A DNA stretch of 64,000 nucleotides from Streptomyces sulphureus DSM 40104 (GTDB taxonomy: Bacteria > Actinomycetota > Actinomycetes > Streptomycetales > Streptomycetaceae), in NCBI RefSeq assembly GCF_000381025.1, contig NZ_KB905813.1, positions 788,716-852,715 of the forward strand, in the 5' to 3' direction. Positions 44,817-53,144 of this stretch are shown here, in pieces. The notes beneath the pieces were generated by a model, which did no database searches, had not been told where the DNA came from, and saw only the letters and a list, made by a program, of their open reading frames with translations. A program made the translations under genes and the position numbers. Numbering within the stretch: the stretch's first letter is position 1; each line of letters opens with the position of its first letter.

Positions 44817-45553
44817 CCGTGGACCCCTGCACCACTTCCCCCGCGCTGGGGCTCGTCACGATCGGGCAGGCGCCCCGCACCGACCTCGCCGGCGACATCG
44901 CGCCCCTGCTCGGCGGCGTCCACGTGCGCGAGCACGGCGCCCTCGACGGGGACGTCCTCGACGGCGAGGAAGGCGCCCGCACTCGCGCGCGCCTCGCCCC
45001 CGCGCCGGACGAGCCTCCCCTCGTCTCCCGGCTCCGTGACGGCGGTTCCGTCGTCCTCGGCCACGAGGCGCTGGCGCCGCGGATGCGGAACGCCGTCGCC
45101 CGCTGCGAGGCGGACGGGGCGGGCGCGACACTGCTGCTGTGCACGGGCAACTTCCCCCCGATTCCGGCCACTCGGCCGGTGCTCTACGCGGAGCCGCTCG
45201 TGCAGCGCGGGGTGCGCGCGGTCGTCGGGGACGCCGAAGTGGGCGTCGTCTGCCCGCTGCCCGAGCAGGCGGACGACGTCACGCGCCGCTGGGCCGCGCT
45301 CCTGCCTGGACGGGTGCTCGCGGAGGCCGCCGACCCCTACGCGCCCGACGCCGGTGAGCAACTCGCCCGTGCTGCCTCGCACTTGGCCGCCCGCGGGGCA
45401 CGCTGGCTCGTCCTGGACTGCATCGGCTACACGGAGCCGATGCGCCGCACGGCCGCCCGTGCGGCCGGCCGCCCCGCGCTCCTGGCCCGGGCCCTCGCGG
45501 TCCGCCTGGCAGCGGAGGCGGCCACGGCGGTGGGCCCGGCTGGCCGGGGCTGA
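44813..45553 (+). CDS. AroM-family protein
   Basis: A 246-residue protein of the AroM family, related in fold to Asp/Glu racemases. The signature LGLVTIGQAPRTDL opens the protein; a reactive-Cys-like segment LLLCTGNFPPI and a second one in WLVLDCIGYTEPMRR match the two-cysteine racemase geometry. GTG 44813 is coupled to the OPT gene by a 4-base overlap; GTG 44819 is also possible. AroM itself has no established reaction. Next to an OPT importer and DUF1177, it may isomerise an imported amino acid or peptide derivative. Confidence 0.88.
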   Translation: MTVDPCTTSPALGLVTIGQAPRTDLAGDIAPLLGGVHVREHGALDGDVLDGEEGARTRARLAPAPDEPPLVSRLRDGGSVVLGHEALAPRMRNAVARCEADGAGATLLLCTGNFPPIPATRPVLYAEPLVQRGVRAVVGDAEVGVVCPLPEQADDVTRRWAALLPGRVLAEAADPYAPDAGEQLARAASHLAARGARWLVLDCIGYTEPMRRTAARAAGRPALLARALAVRLAAEAATAVGPAGRG

Positions 45554-45813
45554 CACTCCTCCGGCCTCGCCCCAACGGGCTGTGCTCACCTCTCCCTTCA
45601 CTCGCGACGGGGCGCGCGGCCGTACGACGGGTGGGCAACTGACCCTGTTTCGGGGGTGATTGGTCCGGTGCGACGGTGCGTTGTCGACGCGGCTACCGTC
45701 GGCCGGGGCAGCGCGCGGCGCGGACACGCCGGCCCTCACCGCTCCGGCCGCACACGTCGCAGTCGGCGCGGACGAGCGCCGACCGGCTCCCGTCCGGCCC
45801 TGGGCGTACCCCG
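45554..45813. other. Non-coding gap between convergent genes
   Basis: 260 bases between the stops of the AroM-like and RheA-like genes. I see no gene, terminator hairpin of note or repeat. Confidence 0.4.
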
Positions 45814-46473
45814 TCAGACCGTGCCGCCCCGTTCCCCCGTGTCGCCGCGCAGCTCGCCGGCCTGACGGGTCAGGGTGTCGAGCCGGTGGGTGAGGGCACT
45901 GTCGCGCGGCGCGACGTAGGGGCGTGCCTCGGTGAGCGGGGCGAGGAGGTGGGTCGGGTCGTCGACGGAGAGGGCGCGGACGAGGGGGCTGGACGCCTCG
46001 TCCGGCAGGCCGGTGAGGGTGGCGATCTGCGCCGCGAGCTGCCGCAGGTCGGCGGCGTTGCCGCGGGCCCAGGCCGCGACGGCGCGGTCGCCGGCCCGGC
46101 GCTTGCGGGTGTCCTGGACGCGCTGCTCTCCGGTGTCGCCCGGCCTGCCGGGGCGTACGCGAAGGTACCGGCGCTCCGCCGCCTGGCGGCTGGCGACGCC
46201 GAGCGGGTGCGCGAGCTCCGCCCAGCTTGCGCCCGCCGCGCGCGCCGCTTCGATCAACGTCGGCTCCCACCCGGCGAGTTCGTCGCGGAGCCGGCGCAGC
46301 AGCAGAAGAGCGGCGAGGGCCTGCTCCGAATCGGCCGTGCCCGCGGCTTCCGTCTCGGCCGGCCGCTCCTCGGGCGGGGTCCGGGCGGCGCGCACGGCCT
46401 CGTCCATCGTTCCCAGCGCGACCGAGGCGGCGACGAAGGAACGCGGCGTCGGCTGCTGCTCGGGTGAACTCAT
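45814..46473 (-). CDS. rheA: Hsp18 repressor, RheA-like
   Basis: A 219-residue protein divergent from hsp18. A helix-turn-helix-like region reads LIEAARAAGASWAELAHPLG and ASRQAAERRYLRV. In Streptomyces albus, RheA is encoded divergently from hsp18 and acts as a thermosensing repressor; position, size and the RheA-type operator at 46554 all agree here. I assign it from this context, not from a full alignment. It probably also represses its own gene. Alternative: an unrelated HTH protein carrying the same locus position. Confidence 0.7.
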   Translation of the reverse strand: MSSPEQQPTPRSFVAASVALGTMDEAVRAARTPPEERPAETEAAGTADSEQALAALLLLRRLRDELAGWEPTLIEAARAAGASWAELAHPLGVASRQAAERRYLRVRPGRPGDTGEQRVQDTRKRRAGDRAVAAWARGNAADLRQLAAQIATLTGLPDEASSPLVRALSVDDPTHLLAPLTEARPYVAPRDSALTHRLDTLTRQAGELRGDTGERGGTV

Positions 46474-46553
46474 CGACTCGCTCCCGCTTCCTGCTCCAAG
46501 TGCACCTCGCCGCTTCCGGGCCGACGTGTCATCGGGACAGCGACGAGAGAGTT

Positions 46554-46572
46554 TGTCATCGTTCCGACGACA
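46554..46572. promoter_or_regulatory. RheA-type operator upstream of hsp18
   Basis: TGTCATC-GTTCC-GACGACA matches the known Streptomyces RheA dyad TGTCATC-N5-GATGACA with a single change in the second arm. A further TGTCATC half-site is at 46527-46533. It lies about 70 bases upstream of the hsp18 ATG. Confidence 0.75.
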
Positions 46573-46640
46573 TGCTACAAGAGAAGCAGGTTGCCGCCCA
46601 CCGCGGCAGCAAGTGCCGTAGCCGATGGAGGTGTTGACAG

Positions 46641-47075
46641 ATGCTGATGCGCACCGACCCCTTCCGTGAGTTCGACCGCCTGAGCCGGCAGTTCTTCGGC
46701 GACCCGGTCGGCACCTGGACCCGTCCGACGGCGATGCCGATGGACGCGTACCGCGAGGGCGACGAATACGTCATCGCCCTCGACCTCCCCGGGGTCGACC
46801 CCGACGCGATCGATATCGACGTCGAGCGGAACATGCTCACCGTCAAGGCCGAACGCCGTCCCGCAGGCGACCGGGACGGCGTCCAGATGGAGCTCGCCGA
46901 ACGCCCGCTCGGCGCCTTCTCCCGCCAGGTCGTGCTCGCCGACACCCTCGACACCCGGCAGATCGCCGCCGACTACGACGCAGGGGTGCTCACCCTGCGC
47001 ATCCCGATCGCCGAGCGCGCCAAGCCGCGCAAGATCAGCATCGGCGGCGGAAAGCACAAGCAGATCGAGAGCTGA
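46641..47075 (+). CDS. hsp18: Hsp20/alpha-crystallin small heat-shock protein
   Basis: A 144-residue chaperone that holds unfolding proteins in the cytoplasm under heat. The alpha-crystallin domain (about 40-135) contains YVIALDLPGVDPDAIDIDVE, MLTVKAERR and the closing strands ADYDAGVLTLRIPIAE. The ATG at 46641 has GGAGGTG eight bases upstream. It is preceded by a RheA-type operator and followed by a 30-bp perfect palindrome that should end transcription before the DUF2267 gene. Confidence 0.96.
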   Translation: MLMRTDPFREFDRLSRQFFGDPVGTWTRPTAMPMDAYREGDEYVIALDLPGVDPDAIDIDVERNMLTVKAERRPAGDRDGVQMELAERPLGAFSRQVVLADTLDTRQIAADYDAGVLTLRIPIAERAKPRKISIGGGKHKQIES

Positions 47076-47095
47076 ACGGCCCCACACGCATCACG

Positions 47096-47125
47096 GCGCG
47101 GACGCGGCGATCGCCGCGTCCGCGC
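47096..47125 (+). terminator. 30-bp perfect palindrome after hsp18
   Basis: The arms GCGCGGACGCGGCGA and TCGCCGCGTCCGCGC meet without a spacer, giving 15 complementary bases each side. It starts 21 bases after the hsp18 stop and should act as terminator. Confidence 0.8.
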
Positions 47126-47197
47126 GCATGACGGGGCGGACGCCGAACCGGCGCCCCGCCCCGTCCACAACCCCATAGCGAGAAAGGTGTCCTGTAG

Positions 47198-47632
47198 ATG
47201 CTCATGCAGGTCGAGCCCGCCACGACGACCCCGCGCACCGCCTATCCGGAGCTGCTCGAACGTGTCCGCCGCGCCGGCGCCTACGCCGACGTGGAGCGCG
47301 CGGAGCAGGTCGTCGGCGACGTGCTCGCCGGCCTCGGGCGGCAGTTGACGGGGGAGGAGCGCGGGGAGCTCGCCGCTCTCCTTCCGGCCGAGGCCGCGCA
47401 GCTCCTGGTCGCCGAGGTCCCCGACATCCGTCCGCTCACCGGGTGGGGCTTCGTGAAGGACCTCGCCACCCGTACCGGCGGAACCCTGGCCAGGACGCGC
47501 TGGGACGTCGGTTCCGTGCTGCGGGTCGTCGCCGATCTCGCCGACCGCGACCTCCTCGACCGCATCCTCGCCCAACTCCGCCCCGGATACGCCCTGTTGT
47601 TCGGGCGCGCGGAGCTCGTGCAGCCCGCGTGA
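47198..47632 (+). CDS. DUF2267 protein
   Basis: A 144-residue helical protein with the DUF2267 pattern of two repeats: AYPELLERVRRAGAYADVER with AEQVVGDVLAGLGRQL, then RTRWDVGSVLRVVADLADRD and LDRILAQLRPGYALLFG. Members often neighbour small heat-shock genes, as here, and may serve in stress responses; no biochemical role is known. ATG 47198 follows AGAAAGGTG. A terminator separates it from hsp18, so it may have its own promoter. Confidence 0.88.
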   Translation: MLMQVEPATTTPRTAYPELLERVRRAGAYADVERAEQVVGDVLAGLGRQLTGEERGELAALLPAEAAQLLVAEVPDIRPLTGWGFVKDLATRTGGTLARTRWDVGSVLRVVADLADRDLLDRILAQLRPGYALLFGRAELVQPA

Positions 47633-47715
47633 AGCTGCGGCGCGCCCCTGGGGCGATGTCGGGCCCCGCTGTGCTTCCTTCTCCCCGTATCGCATGGTCC
47701 GTGCGGTGCGGACCC

Positions 47716-47746
47716 GATTCCCCCGGCCTCTTCGGCCGGGGGAATC
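47716..47746 (+). terminator. Strong terminator after DUF2267
   Basis: GATTCCCCCGGCC pairs with GGCCGGGGGAATC (13 bp, 5-base loop). Confidence 0.8.
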
Positions 47747-47901
47747 CCATTGCGTCGGAAGCCCCTGTCCGAGCGGGGAACGACAAGCGGAGGCGCCGCC
47801 CCGCAGTTCCGCTATTCCACAGGCGTATTTCGGTTCGCGAAACCCGCCCCGTGAGATCCATGCTGCGCCTTCGGAACGGGTTGTGCCGGAGCGGACGGGC
47901 A

Positions 47902-47937
47902 ACGAGCCGAGGTGATTGGCAATCACTTCCGGCTCGT
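47902..47937. promoter_or_regulatory. Nested dyad upstream of lsr2
   Basis: Outer arms ACGAGCCG and CGGCTCGT enclose an inner palindrome TGATTG-G-CAATCA. The centre is about 75 bases upstream of the lsr2 -10. It could bind a regulator or fold as a hairpin. Confidence 0.55.
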
Positions 47938-47990
47938 GCAACTGCTTCGGCCTCTGCGCTCCGTCCGCGGTTCGTCGTGCTGCTTCGGGG

Positions 47991-47999
47991 TGCTATAAA
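47991..47999 (+). promoter_or_regulatory. Extended -10 promoter of lsr2
   Basis: TGCTATAAA is an extended -10, with a weak TTCGTC at 47971-47976 as a possible -35 (17-base spacing). Transcription would start near 48006, just before the ribosome site GGAGGAG. Confidence 0.6.
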
Positions 48000-48028
48000 G
48001 GGGCAGCCCATCAGCGGAGGAGAACACC

Positions 48029-48370
48029 GTGGCAAAACAGGTCAGGACCATCTACATCGACGATCTGACCGGAGATCAGTCCGACGACGTCAAGACGGTA
48101 CGGTTCGGTGTCGACGGGCGCGAATACGAAATCGACTTGAACGCCGAGAACCACGACAAGTTGACCAACCTCCTCAACCCCTACATTCTCGCCGCACGCA
48201 GGCGTGGCAGGTCGGCCCCGACGGCCCGAAAGGCCGCGGCGAGCACATCCGCCGACTCGGCGACGGTCCGGGAGTGGGCCAAGCAGCAGGGGTTCGAAGT
48301 CAGTGAGCGCGGTCGCGTACCGGCCAATGTCAGGGCCTCCTACGAAAAGGCGCACGCCAAGAAGAACTGA
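48029..48370 (+). CDS. lsr2: Lsr2 nucleoid protein
   Basis: A 113-residue Lsr2 silencer. The N-terminal dimerisation domain has QVRTIYIDDLTGDQSDDVKT and VRFGVDGREYEIDLN; the C-terminal AT-hook-like domain has VREWAKQQGFEVSERGRVPA with the RGR clamp. It bridges and silences A/T-rich and horizontally acquired DNA. Several Streptomyces carry a paralogue (LsrL); full-length comparison would be needed to tell which. GTG 48029 follows CGGAGGAGAACACC. Confidence 0.95.
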   Translation: MAKQVRTIYIDDLTGDQSDDVKTVRFGVDGREYEIDLNAENHDKLTNLLNPYILAARRRGRSAPTARKAAASTSADSATVREWAKQQGFEVSERGRVPANVRASYEKAHAKKN

Positions 48371-48603
48371 AAGGCGACGCGGGCCGGCGCAGGGCTCTCG
48401 GAGCCGCAGCCCTCTCGGCGCACGCGCACCGAAACGCACGGCGCGGCGGGGAGCCGGCGTGCAACGCAGGCGCCACTGCTGCCGTGAGCGTAGTGCACCC
48501 CGCCGTGTAGGCTGCACCCGGCCGCTGTTTCCCCTCCTATTCCCGGCGCACCGGCCCGTGTTGGCTACCATGGACCCGCTTCAACGGGTGTTCCAGCGGG
48601 TCG

Positions 48604-49368
48604 ATGAATGGACGGGGCCACAGAGCGATGAGTGAGCGGCTGAGCGGTTCCCGGGGTCCTGAGAAAGGGAATCAGCGGCTCGCCGAAAAGGTGGCCGAGC
48701 TGATCGAACAGGACATCTGGGAGAGCGGCTGGAACGTGGGTTCCGTGGTCGGTTCCGAATCGGAGCTCATGGAGCGGTACGGGGTGAGCAGGGCCGTATT
48801 CCGGGAGGCCGCGCGGCTGGTGGAACACCAGCGGATGGCCGCCATGCGCCGGGGGCCCGGTGGCGGCCTCGTCGTCACCGAACCGGAGCCGGGCGTCGTG
48901 CGCAATGCGGCCCGTGTCTACCTCCGGCACGCGGGCGTCGATCGGCGCCAACTCTTCGAGGCCCGCATGGCGTTGGAACTCGCCATGATGACGAGCGCCA
49001 GCAGCAACGTGACGGAGCCGGGGATCGAGCGGCTCAACGAAGCACTCGACGCGGAGCGGCAGTTGCTCGACCGCGGAGTGACGCGGGGGCACGCACGCAA
49101 CCTGCACCGGGTGATCGCCGAAGTCGCAGGGAACCCCGCTGTCACGCTGTTCGTGGAGGTCCTCGCCCAGCTCGACCAGGACATGGTGCAGCAGAAGTGG
49201 GACGAGAAGGGCCCGAGCGGCGACGCTTCCGACGAGGCCGCCCAGGCTTCCCACGAAGCGCACCGGGCCATCGTCGCCGCGATCGTCTCCGGCGACGCGG
49301 CGCTGGCGCAGCACCGTATGCGGCGCCACCTCCAGGCGATCACCGAACTCTTCGAAGCGGAACCCTGA
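48604..49368 (+). CDS. FadR-subfamily GntR regulator (FCD domain)
   Basis: A 246- or 254-residue regulator. Winged helix: SVVGSESELMERYGVSRAVF and EHQRMAAMRRGPGGGLVV; FCD domain from about 105, with LFEARMALELAMMTSASSNV and MRRHLQAITELFE. ATG 48604 gives the longer protein; ATG 48628 the shorter, with no decisive ribosome site for either. It opens the acyl-CoA cluster and is the best candidate to bind the 17-bp elements at 49536 and 54741, though neither lies by its own start. Confidence 0.88.
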   Translation: MNGRGHRAMSERLSGSRGPEKGNQRLAEKVAELIEQDIWESGWNVGSVVGSESELMERYGVSRAVFREAARLVEHQRMAAMRRGPGGGLVVTEPEPGVVRNAARVYLRHAGVDRRQLFEARMALELAMMTSASSNVTEPGIERLNEALDAERQLLDRGVTRGHARNLHRVIAEVAGNPAVTLFVEVLAQLDQDMVQQKWDEKGPSGDASDEAAQASHEAHRAIVAAIVSGDAALAQHRMRRHLQAITELFEAEP

Positions 49369-49517
49369 GGGGTTCTCGCACGCGGGCAGCCGTGTGCGCG
49401 GGAGCCTGCTCCGTGCCCACTGTCGACGCGCGATGGAAACAGCCCCGCAGAAAAGTGCACTCATCCGGAAGTGAGCGCAATCCAAAGCGCCTCGCTGACC
49501 CGGGAGTTGTCGTGTGG

Positions 49518-49552
49518 TTGACAGTGGACGTGCATAAAACAGTACCCTGAAT
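49518..49552 (+). promoter_or_regulatory. Promoter with cluster-specific 17-bp element
   Basis: AAAACAGTACCCTGAAT (49536-49552) matches AAAACAGTACCCTCAAT at 54757-54741 on the minus strand, 16 of 17 bases. It contains a possible -10 TACCCT, and TTGACA lies at 49518-49523. A palindrome AGTGCACT also lies upstream at 49454. The element precedes the cyclase/ligase operon. Confidence 0.7.
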
Positions 49553-49638
49553 GTCTCGGCGGCCAGGGGCACCGGCAAGCACGCTCCCGCGCCTGCCGTC
49601 AAGGCGAGCTTGTTCCCCGACAGGACAAGGACCTGCCC

Positions 49639-50517
49639 ATGCCTCCCGTCACCTCCCGACCTGCCGATGCGGCCTCCGTGCTGTGCAGCCTCCGCGCGCC
49701 CACGGCGGGCACCGTCTACGACCTCTCCACCGGCTGGTGGCGGCACATGCCGACCTTCGGCGGCTACCCGCGGTTCGAGGTGGTCACCTACAACTCGCCG
49801 CACGGCCAGCGCGTCGACCGACGCTTCCCCTTCGCCGAACCGGCCGCCAACGAGGCGGAGTTCGGCTATGTCTCCGAGCTGGTGTCGGGAAGCCTCCATA
49901 CGGGCACCCACATCGACGCGCTCTGCCACGTCACCTGCGGCGCCGACGATGAGTGGCACGGCGCCGTCCCGGCCGGCGAAGCGCTGGGCGACTACGGAGC
50001 CCGGCGCGACGACGCCGCCGAACTCGCACCGATCATCGGCCGAGGCGTGCTGCTCGACATACCCCGGACCCTCGGACTCGACGCGCTGCCACCCGAGTTC
50101 GGCATCGGCGAGGAACACCTCAGCCGCGCGGCCGAGGCGGCAGGGGTGACGCTGACGCCCTCCGACATCGTGCTGGTCCGCACCGGGCAGATGAGGTACT
50201 GGCCCGACGTGGAGCGCATCGCCGAACTCTGCGGCGGCAGCGGCGTCGCGCTCGACGGCGCCGAGTGGCTGGTCGCCCAGGGCGTCCGCTACGTCGGCGC
50301 CGACACCATGTCGTTCGAGGTGCGCCCTTCGGCGACACCGGGGAACCCGCTGCCCGTGCACGTACTCCTCCTCCAACAGCACGGCGTGCACATCATGGAA
50401 TGGGTCGACTGCGAGGCGCTCGCCGCCGACGCGGTCGCCACGTTCCTCTTCGTCGGCCTGCCGCTGACCATCAGCGGAGGCACGGGGTCACCGCTGCGCC
50501 CGGTCGCGGTGGTGTGA
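49639..50517 (+). CDS. Cyclase-family metal-dependent hydrolase
   Basis: A 292-residue member of the PF04199 fold (kynurenine formamidase, isatin hydrolase). The metal motif HxGTHxD is present as LHTGTHIDALCHV, with supporting residues in VLLDIPRTLG and a C-terminal LLLQQHGVHIMEW. It should hydrolyse a cyclic or acyl amide/ester bond. ATG 49639 follows AGGACAAGGAC. It is coupled to the ligase gene downstream. Confidence 0.88.
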   Translation: MPPVTSRPADAASVLCSLRAPTAGTVYDLSTGWWRHMPTFGGYPRFEVVTYNSPHGQRVDRRFPFAEPAANEAEFGYVSELVSGSLHTGTHIDALCHVTCGADDEWHGAVPAGEALGDYGARRDDAAELAPIIGRGVLLDIPRTLGLDALPPEFGIGEEHLSRAAEAAGVTLTPSDIVLVRTGQMRYWPDVERIAELCGGSGVALDGAEWLVAQGVRYVGADTMSFEVRPSATPGNPLPVHVLLLQQHGVHIMEWVDCEALAADAVATFLFVGLPLTISGGTGSPLRPVAVV

Positions 50518-50552
50518 ACCCCGTGTCGGACGGCTACGAAGGGCAGGCCACG

Positions 50553-52139
50553 ATGGAGAGTTCGCGTCCCGACGAGGGGCTTCCCGGTGCGGCCAACGAC
50601 GTCGCCCTCAGCCCGGTGAGCTTCCTGCACCGCGCGGCCGACGTCAGCGGCGACGACATCGGCGTGCGCACGGAAACCGGCGAGGCCGTCTCCTGGGCCC
50701 GGCTGCGCACACGCGCCGAGCAACTCTCCGGAGCCCTGCGAGGGTTGGGTCTGGAGGCAGGCGACCGGGTGGCGGTGCTCGCACCGAACGGCCTGCCGCT
50801 GCTGGAGGCGCACTACGGCGTCCCGGGCGCGGGATGCGCACTGGTGGCCCTCAACACTCGCCTCGCCCCGCAGGAGTACGAACTGCTGCTGCGGCTCGCC
50901 GAAGCCAAGGTGCTGCTCGTCGACCCCTCGCTCGCCGACAAGGTCGCCGACGCCGCGCCGAGACTCCCCGCGCTGCGCGCGGTGCTCACCCTCGGACCGG
51001 GCGACGGCGCCTACGAGGACTGCCTCCGCGCCGCCGATCCCGCGACGCTGCGCCTCCCGGCGGACGAACGGCAGCCGCTCGCCGTCAACTTCACCTCGGG
51101 CACCACCGGCGGACCGAAGGGCGTCGTGTACACGCACCGGGGCAGCTACCTCAACGCTCTCGGCCAGGTCCACTCCACCGGCCTGCGCTCCGACTCGCGC
51201 TACCTGTGGACGCTGCCGATGTTCCACTGCAACGGCTGGTGCCACACGTGGGCGGTGACGGCGGCCGGTGCCGAGCACCTCGTCCTGCCGAAGGTCGAAC
51301 CGGAACGGGTGCTCGACCTCATGGAGCATCACCGGGTCACCCACCTGTGCGGCGCGCCCGCGGTCCTCGACTCGCTGGTCGAGCACGGCGGCAGGCGCCG
51401 TGGCCGCTTCCCGCAGCGGGCGCTCTTCGCGGTGGGCGGTGCCGCTCCGTCGCCGACCGCGATCGAGGCGATGACCGCGCTCGGCGTCGACATCATGCAC
51501 CTCTACGGGATGACGGAGACCTACGGGCCCTCCCTCGTGTGCGAACCGCGCCCGGAGTGGCGGGGGTTCGACGCGCCTCGGCGGGCGAGCGTGCTCGCCC
51601 GCCAAGGCGTGCGCACCGTCAACGTGGAGTCGGCGCGCGTGGTCACCGAGTCCTTCGAGGACGTTCCCGCCGACGGCAGGACCACGGGGGAGCTGATCAT
51701 CCGCTCCAACACGGTGATGTCCCACTACCTCGACGACGAGGAGGCCACGAGGGCAGCGCTGAGGGGCGGTTGGCTGCACACCGGCGACGTCGCCGTGCGC
51801 CATCCCGACGGGTACCTGGAGATCCGCGACCGGCTCAAGGACGTCATCATCAGCGGTGGCGAGAACCTCTCCTCCATCGAGGTGGAGAACGCGCTGCGCC
51901 GCCACCCGGCCGTCGCCGAAGCGGCGGTGGTGGCGCAGCCGCACGCGAGGTGGGGAGAGGTGCCGGTGGCCTTCGTCCGGCTGCGGGACGGCGGGGAGGC
52001 GACGGGGGAGGAGCTCACCGACTGGCTGCGGGAGCGGATGGCGCACTTCAAGGTGCCCCGGCAGATCCACTTCTCCGACCTACCCAAGACCTCCACGGGG
52101 AAGGTCCGCAAGGCGGAGCTGCGCAACCGGCTGCAGTGA
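50553..52139 (+). CDS. Adenylate-forming acyl-CoA ligase
   Basis: A ~528-residue ANL-superfamily enzyme that activates a carboxylic acid with ATP and CoA. Motifs: VNFTSGTTGGPKGVVYTHRG (P-loop), LYGMTETYGP, LHTGDVAVRHPDGYLEIRDR and VIISGGENLSSIEVE, and the C-terminal catalytic Lys in PKTSTGKVRKAEL. GTG 50514 overlaps the cyclase stop and GTG 50523 is another option; ATG 50553 has GGGCAGG upstream and is preferred. The substrate is unknown; its place beside cyclase and dehydrogenase genes points to a ring- or branched-chain acid. Confidence 0.93.
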   Translation: MESSRPDEGLPGAANDVALSPVSFLHRAADVSGDDIGVRTETGEAVSWARLRTRAEQLSGALRGLGLEAGDRVAVLAPNGLPLLEAHYGVPGAGCALVALNTRLAPQEYELLLRLAEAKVLLVDPSLADKVADAAPRLPALRAVLTLGPGDGAYEDCLRAADPATLRLPADERQPLAVNFTSGTTGGPKGVVYTHRGSYLNALGQVHSTGLRSDSRYLWTLPMFHCNGWCHTWAVTAAGAEHLVLPKVEPERVLDLMEHHRVTHLCGAPAVLDSLVEHGGRRRGRFPQRALFAVGGAAPSPTAIEAMTALGVDIMHLYGMTETYGPSLVCEPRPEWRGFDAPRRASVLARQGVRTVNVESARVVTESFEDVPADGRTTGELIIRSNTVMSHYLDDEEATRAALRGGWLHTGDVAVRHPDGYLEIRDRLKDVIISGGENLSSIEVENALRRHPAVAEAAVVAQPHARWGEVPVAFVRLRDGGEATGEELTDWLRERMAHFKVPRQIHFSDLPKTSTGKVRKAELRNRLQ

Positions 52140-52212
52140 GCCGCCCGACGCCTACCGGGAGGCCCGCACGGGCACGATGCAGCGTCGCCGGAGAGCCCTC
52201 GGCTGCTTCCCC

Positions 52213-53142
52213 CTACTTGATCGCCAGAGGATTCACCGGCGACCCGCTGGCGCCGGTGAACTTCAACGGTGGGCCCGCGAAGAAGAAGGCGTAGCGGCCG
52301 TCAGCGGCGCAGTCCGCCGCCAGCTCTTCGAGGTCGAGCATTTCGGCGAGGGTGAGCCCCATGTCGCGGAGGAGCACCATGTGCAGTTCGAAGAGGCCGT
52401 CGGGGTTCTCGCCCGGCATCACCTCGACCCCCTGGTTGTCCGAGCCGACCACCGCGACGTCGCGTTCGCGAAGCCACGCGGCCGTGTCGAGGCCGAGGCC
52501 CGGCTCGCCCGAGAGGAACTCGGCGCGGTCGCCGTCCCGTTGGTACTTGCGCCACCAGCCGGTGCGGACCAGCAGGATGTCGCCGCGCCCGACGCGCACC
52601 CCGGCGGCGCGCTCCGCCGCCTCCAGGTCGTCGGGTCCTATGACCTCGCCGGACGGCAGCCAGTCGACGCCGCGCTGCCGTGCGACGTCGAGCAGCACGC
52701 CGCGTCCCGTGATGCCCTTCGCCTGCGTGTGGATGCCGCAGTGCTGTGCACCCGTCTCGGTCACGTCGGTGGCCGGGTGGCCGTTGTAGAGCTTGCCGTC
52801 GTAGTGGACGTGGGCGAGCGCGTCGTACTGGGAGCCCGCTTGGAGGGGCATGAAGACGTAGTCGTCGGAGAACCGGAAACCGCCGGGGTAGTCCTGTCCA
52901 TGCCCGGTCTGGGAGGTCAGCCTGATCGGATTGGGACGGAAACTGCCCGTCTGGGGACCGCTGCTGTCCAGGGGGATGCCGAGGTCGAAGACGGAGCCGG
53001 TGCGCACGAGGGCCGCGGCAGCCGCCACCAGGTCCGGGGTGATCAGGTTGGTGGTGCCCCGGTCGTCGTCCGGGCCCCAACGCCCCCAGTTGCTGAGCTG
53101 CTTGCCGAGTGTGCGTACGTCGGGGCGGGTCTCGCTCGTCAT
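52213..53142 (-). CDS. Cyclase-family protein with QxGSQxD metal motif
   Basis: A 309-residue PF04199 homologue of a different subgroup. The motif corresponding to HxGTHxD reads LQAGSQYDALAHVHYDG, so the two metal histidines are replaced by Gln while the Asp and a later His remain. VLLDVARQRGVDWL and DILLVRTGWWRKYQ identify the fold. It may bind another metal or bind it differently. ATG 53142 has GAGG just before it. It forms an operon with the ligase upstream on this strand. Confidence 0.88.
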   Translation of the reverse strand: MTSETRPDVRTLGKQLSNWGRWGPDDDRGTTNLITPDLVAAAAALVRTGSVFDLGIPLDSSGPQTGSFRPNPIRLTSQTGHGQDYPGGFRFSDDYVFMPLQAGSQYDALAHVHYDGKLYNGHPATDVTETGAQHCGIHTQAKGITGRGVLLDVARQRGVDWLPSGEVIGPDDLEAAERAAGVRVGRGDILLVRTGWWRKYQRDGDRAEFLSGEPGLGLDTAAWLRERDVAVVGSDNQGVEVMPGENPDGLFELHMVLLRDMGLTLAEMLDLEELAADCAADGRYAFFFAGPPLKFTGASGSPVNPLAIK

Positions 53143-53144
53143 GA

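Larger units (their letters stand above)
47633..48028. other. Regulatory region upstream of lsr2
   Basis: 396 bases between DUF2267 and lsr2. It holds the terminator at 47716, a large nested dyad at 47902-47937 and an extended -10 at 47991-47999. No other gene is seen. Confidence 0.6.
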
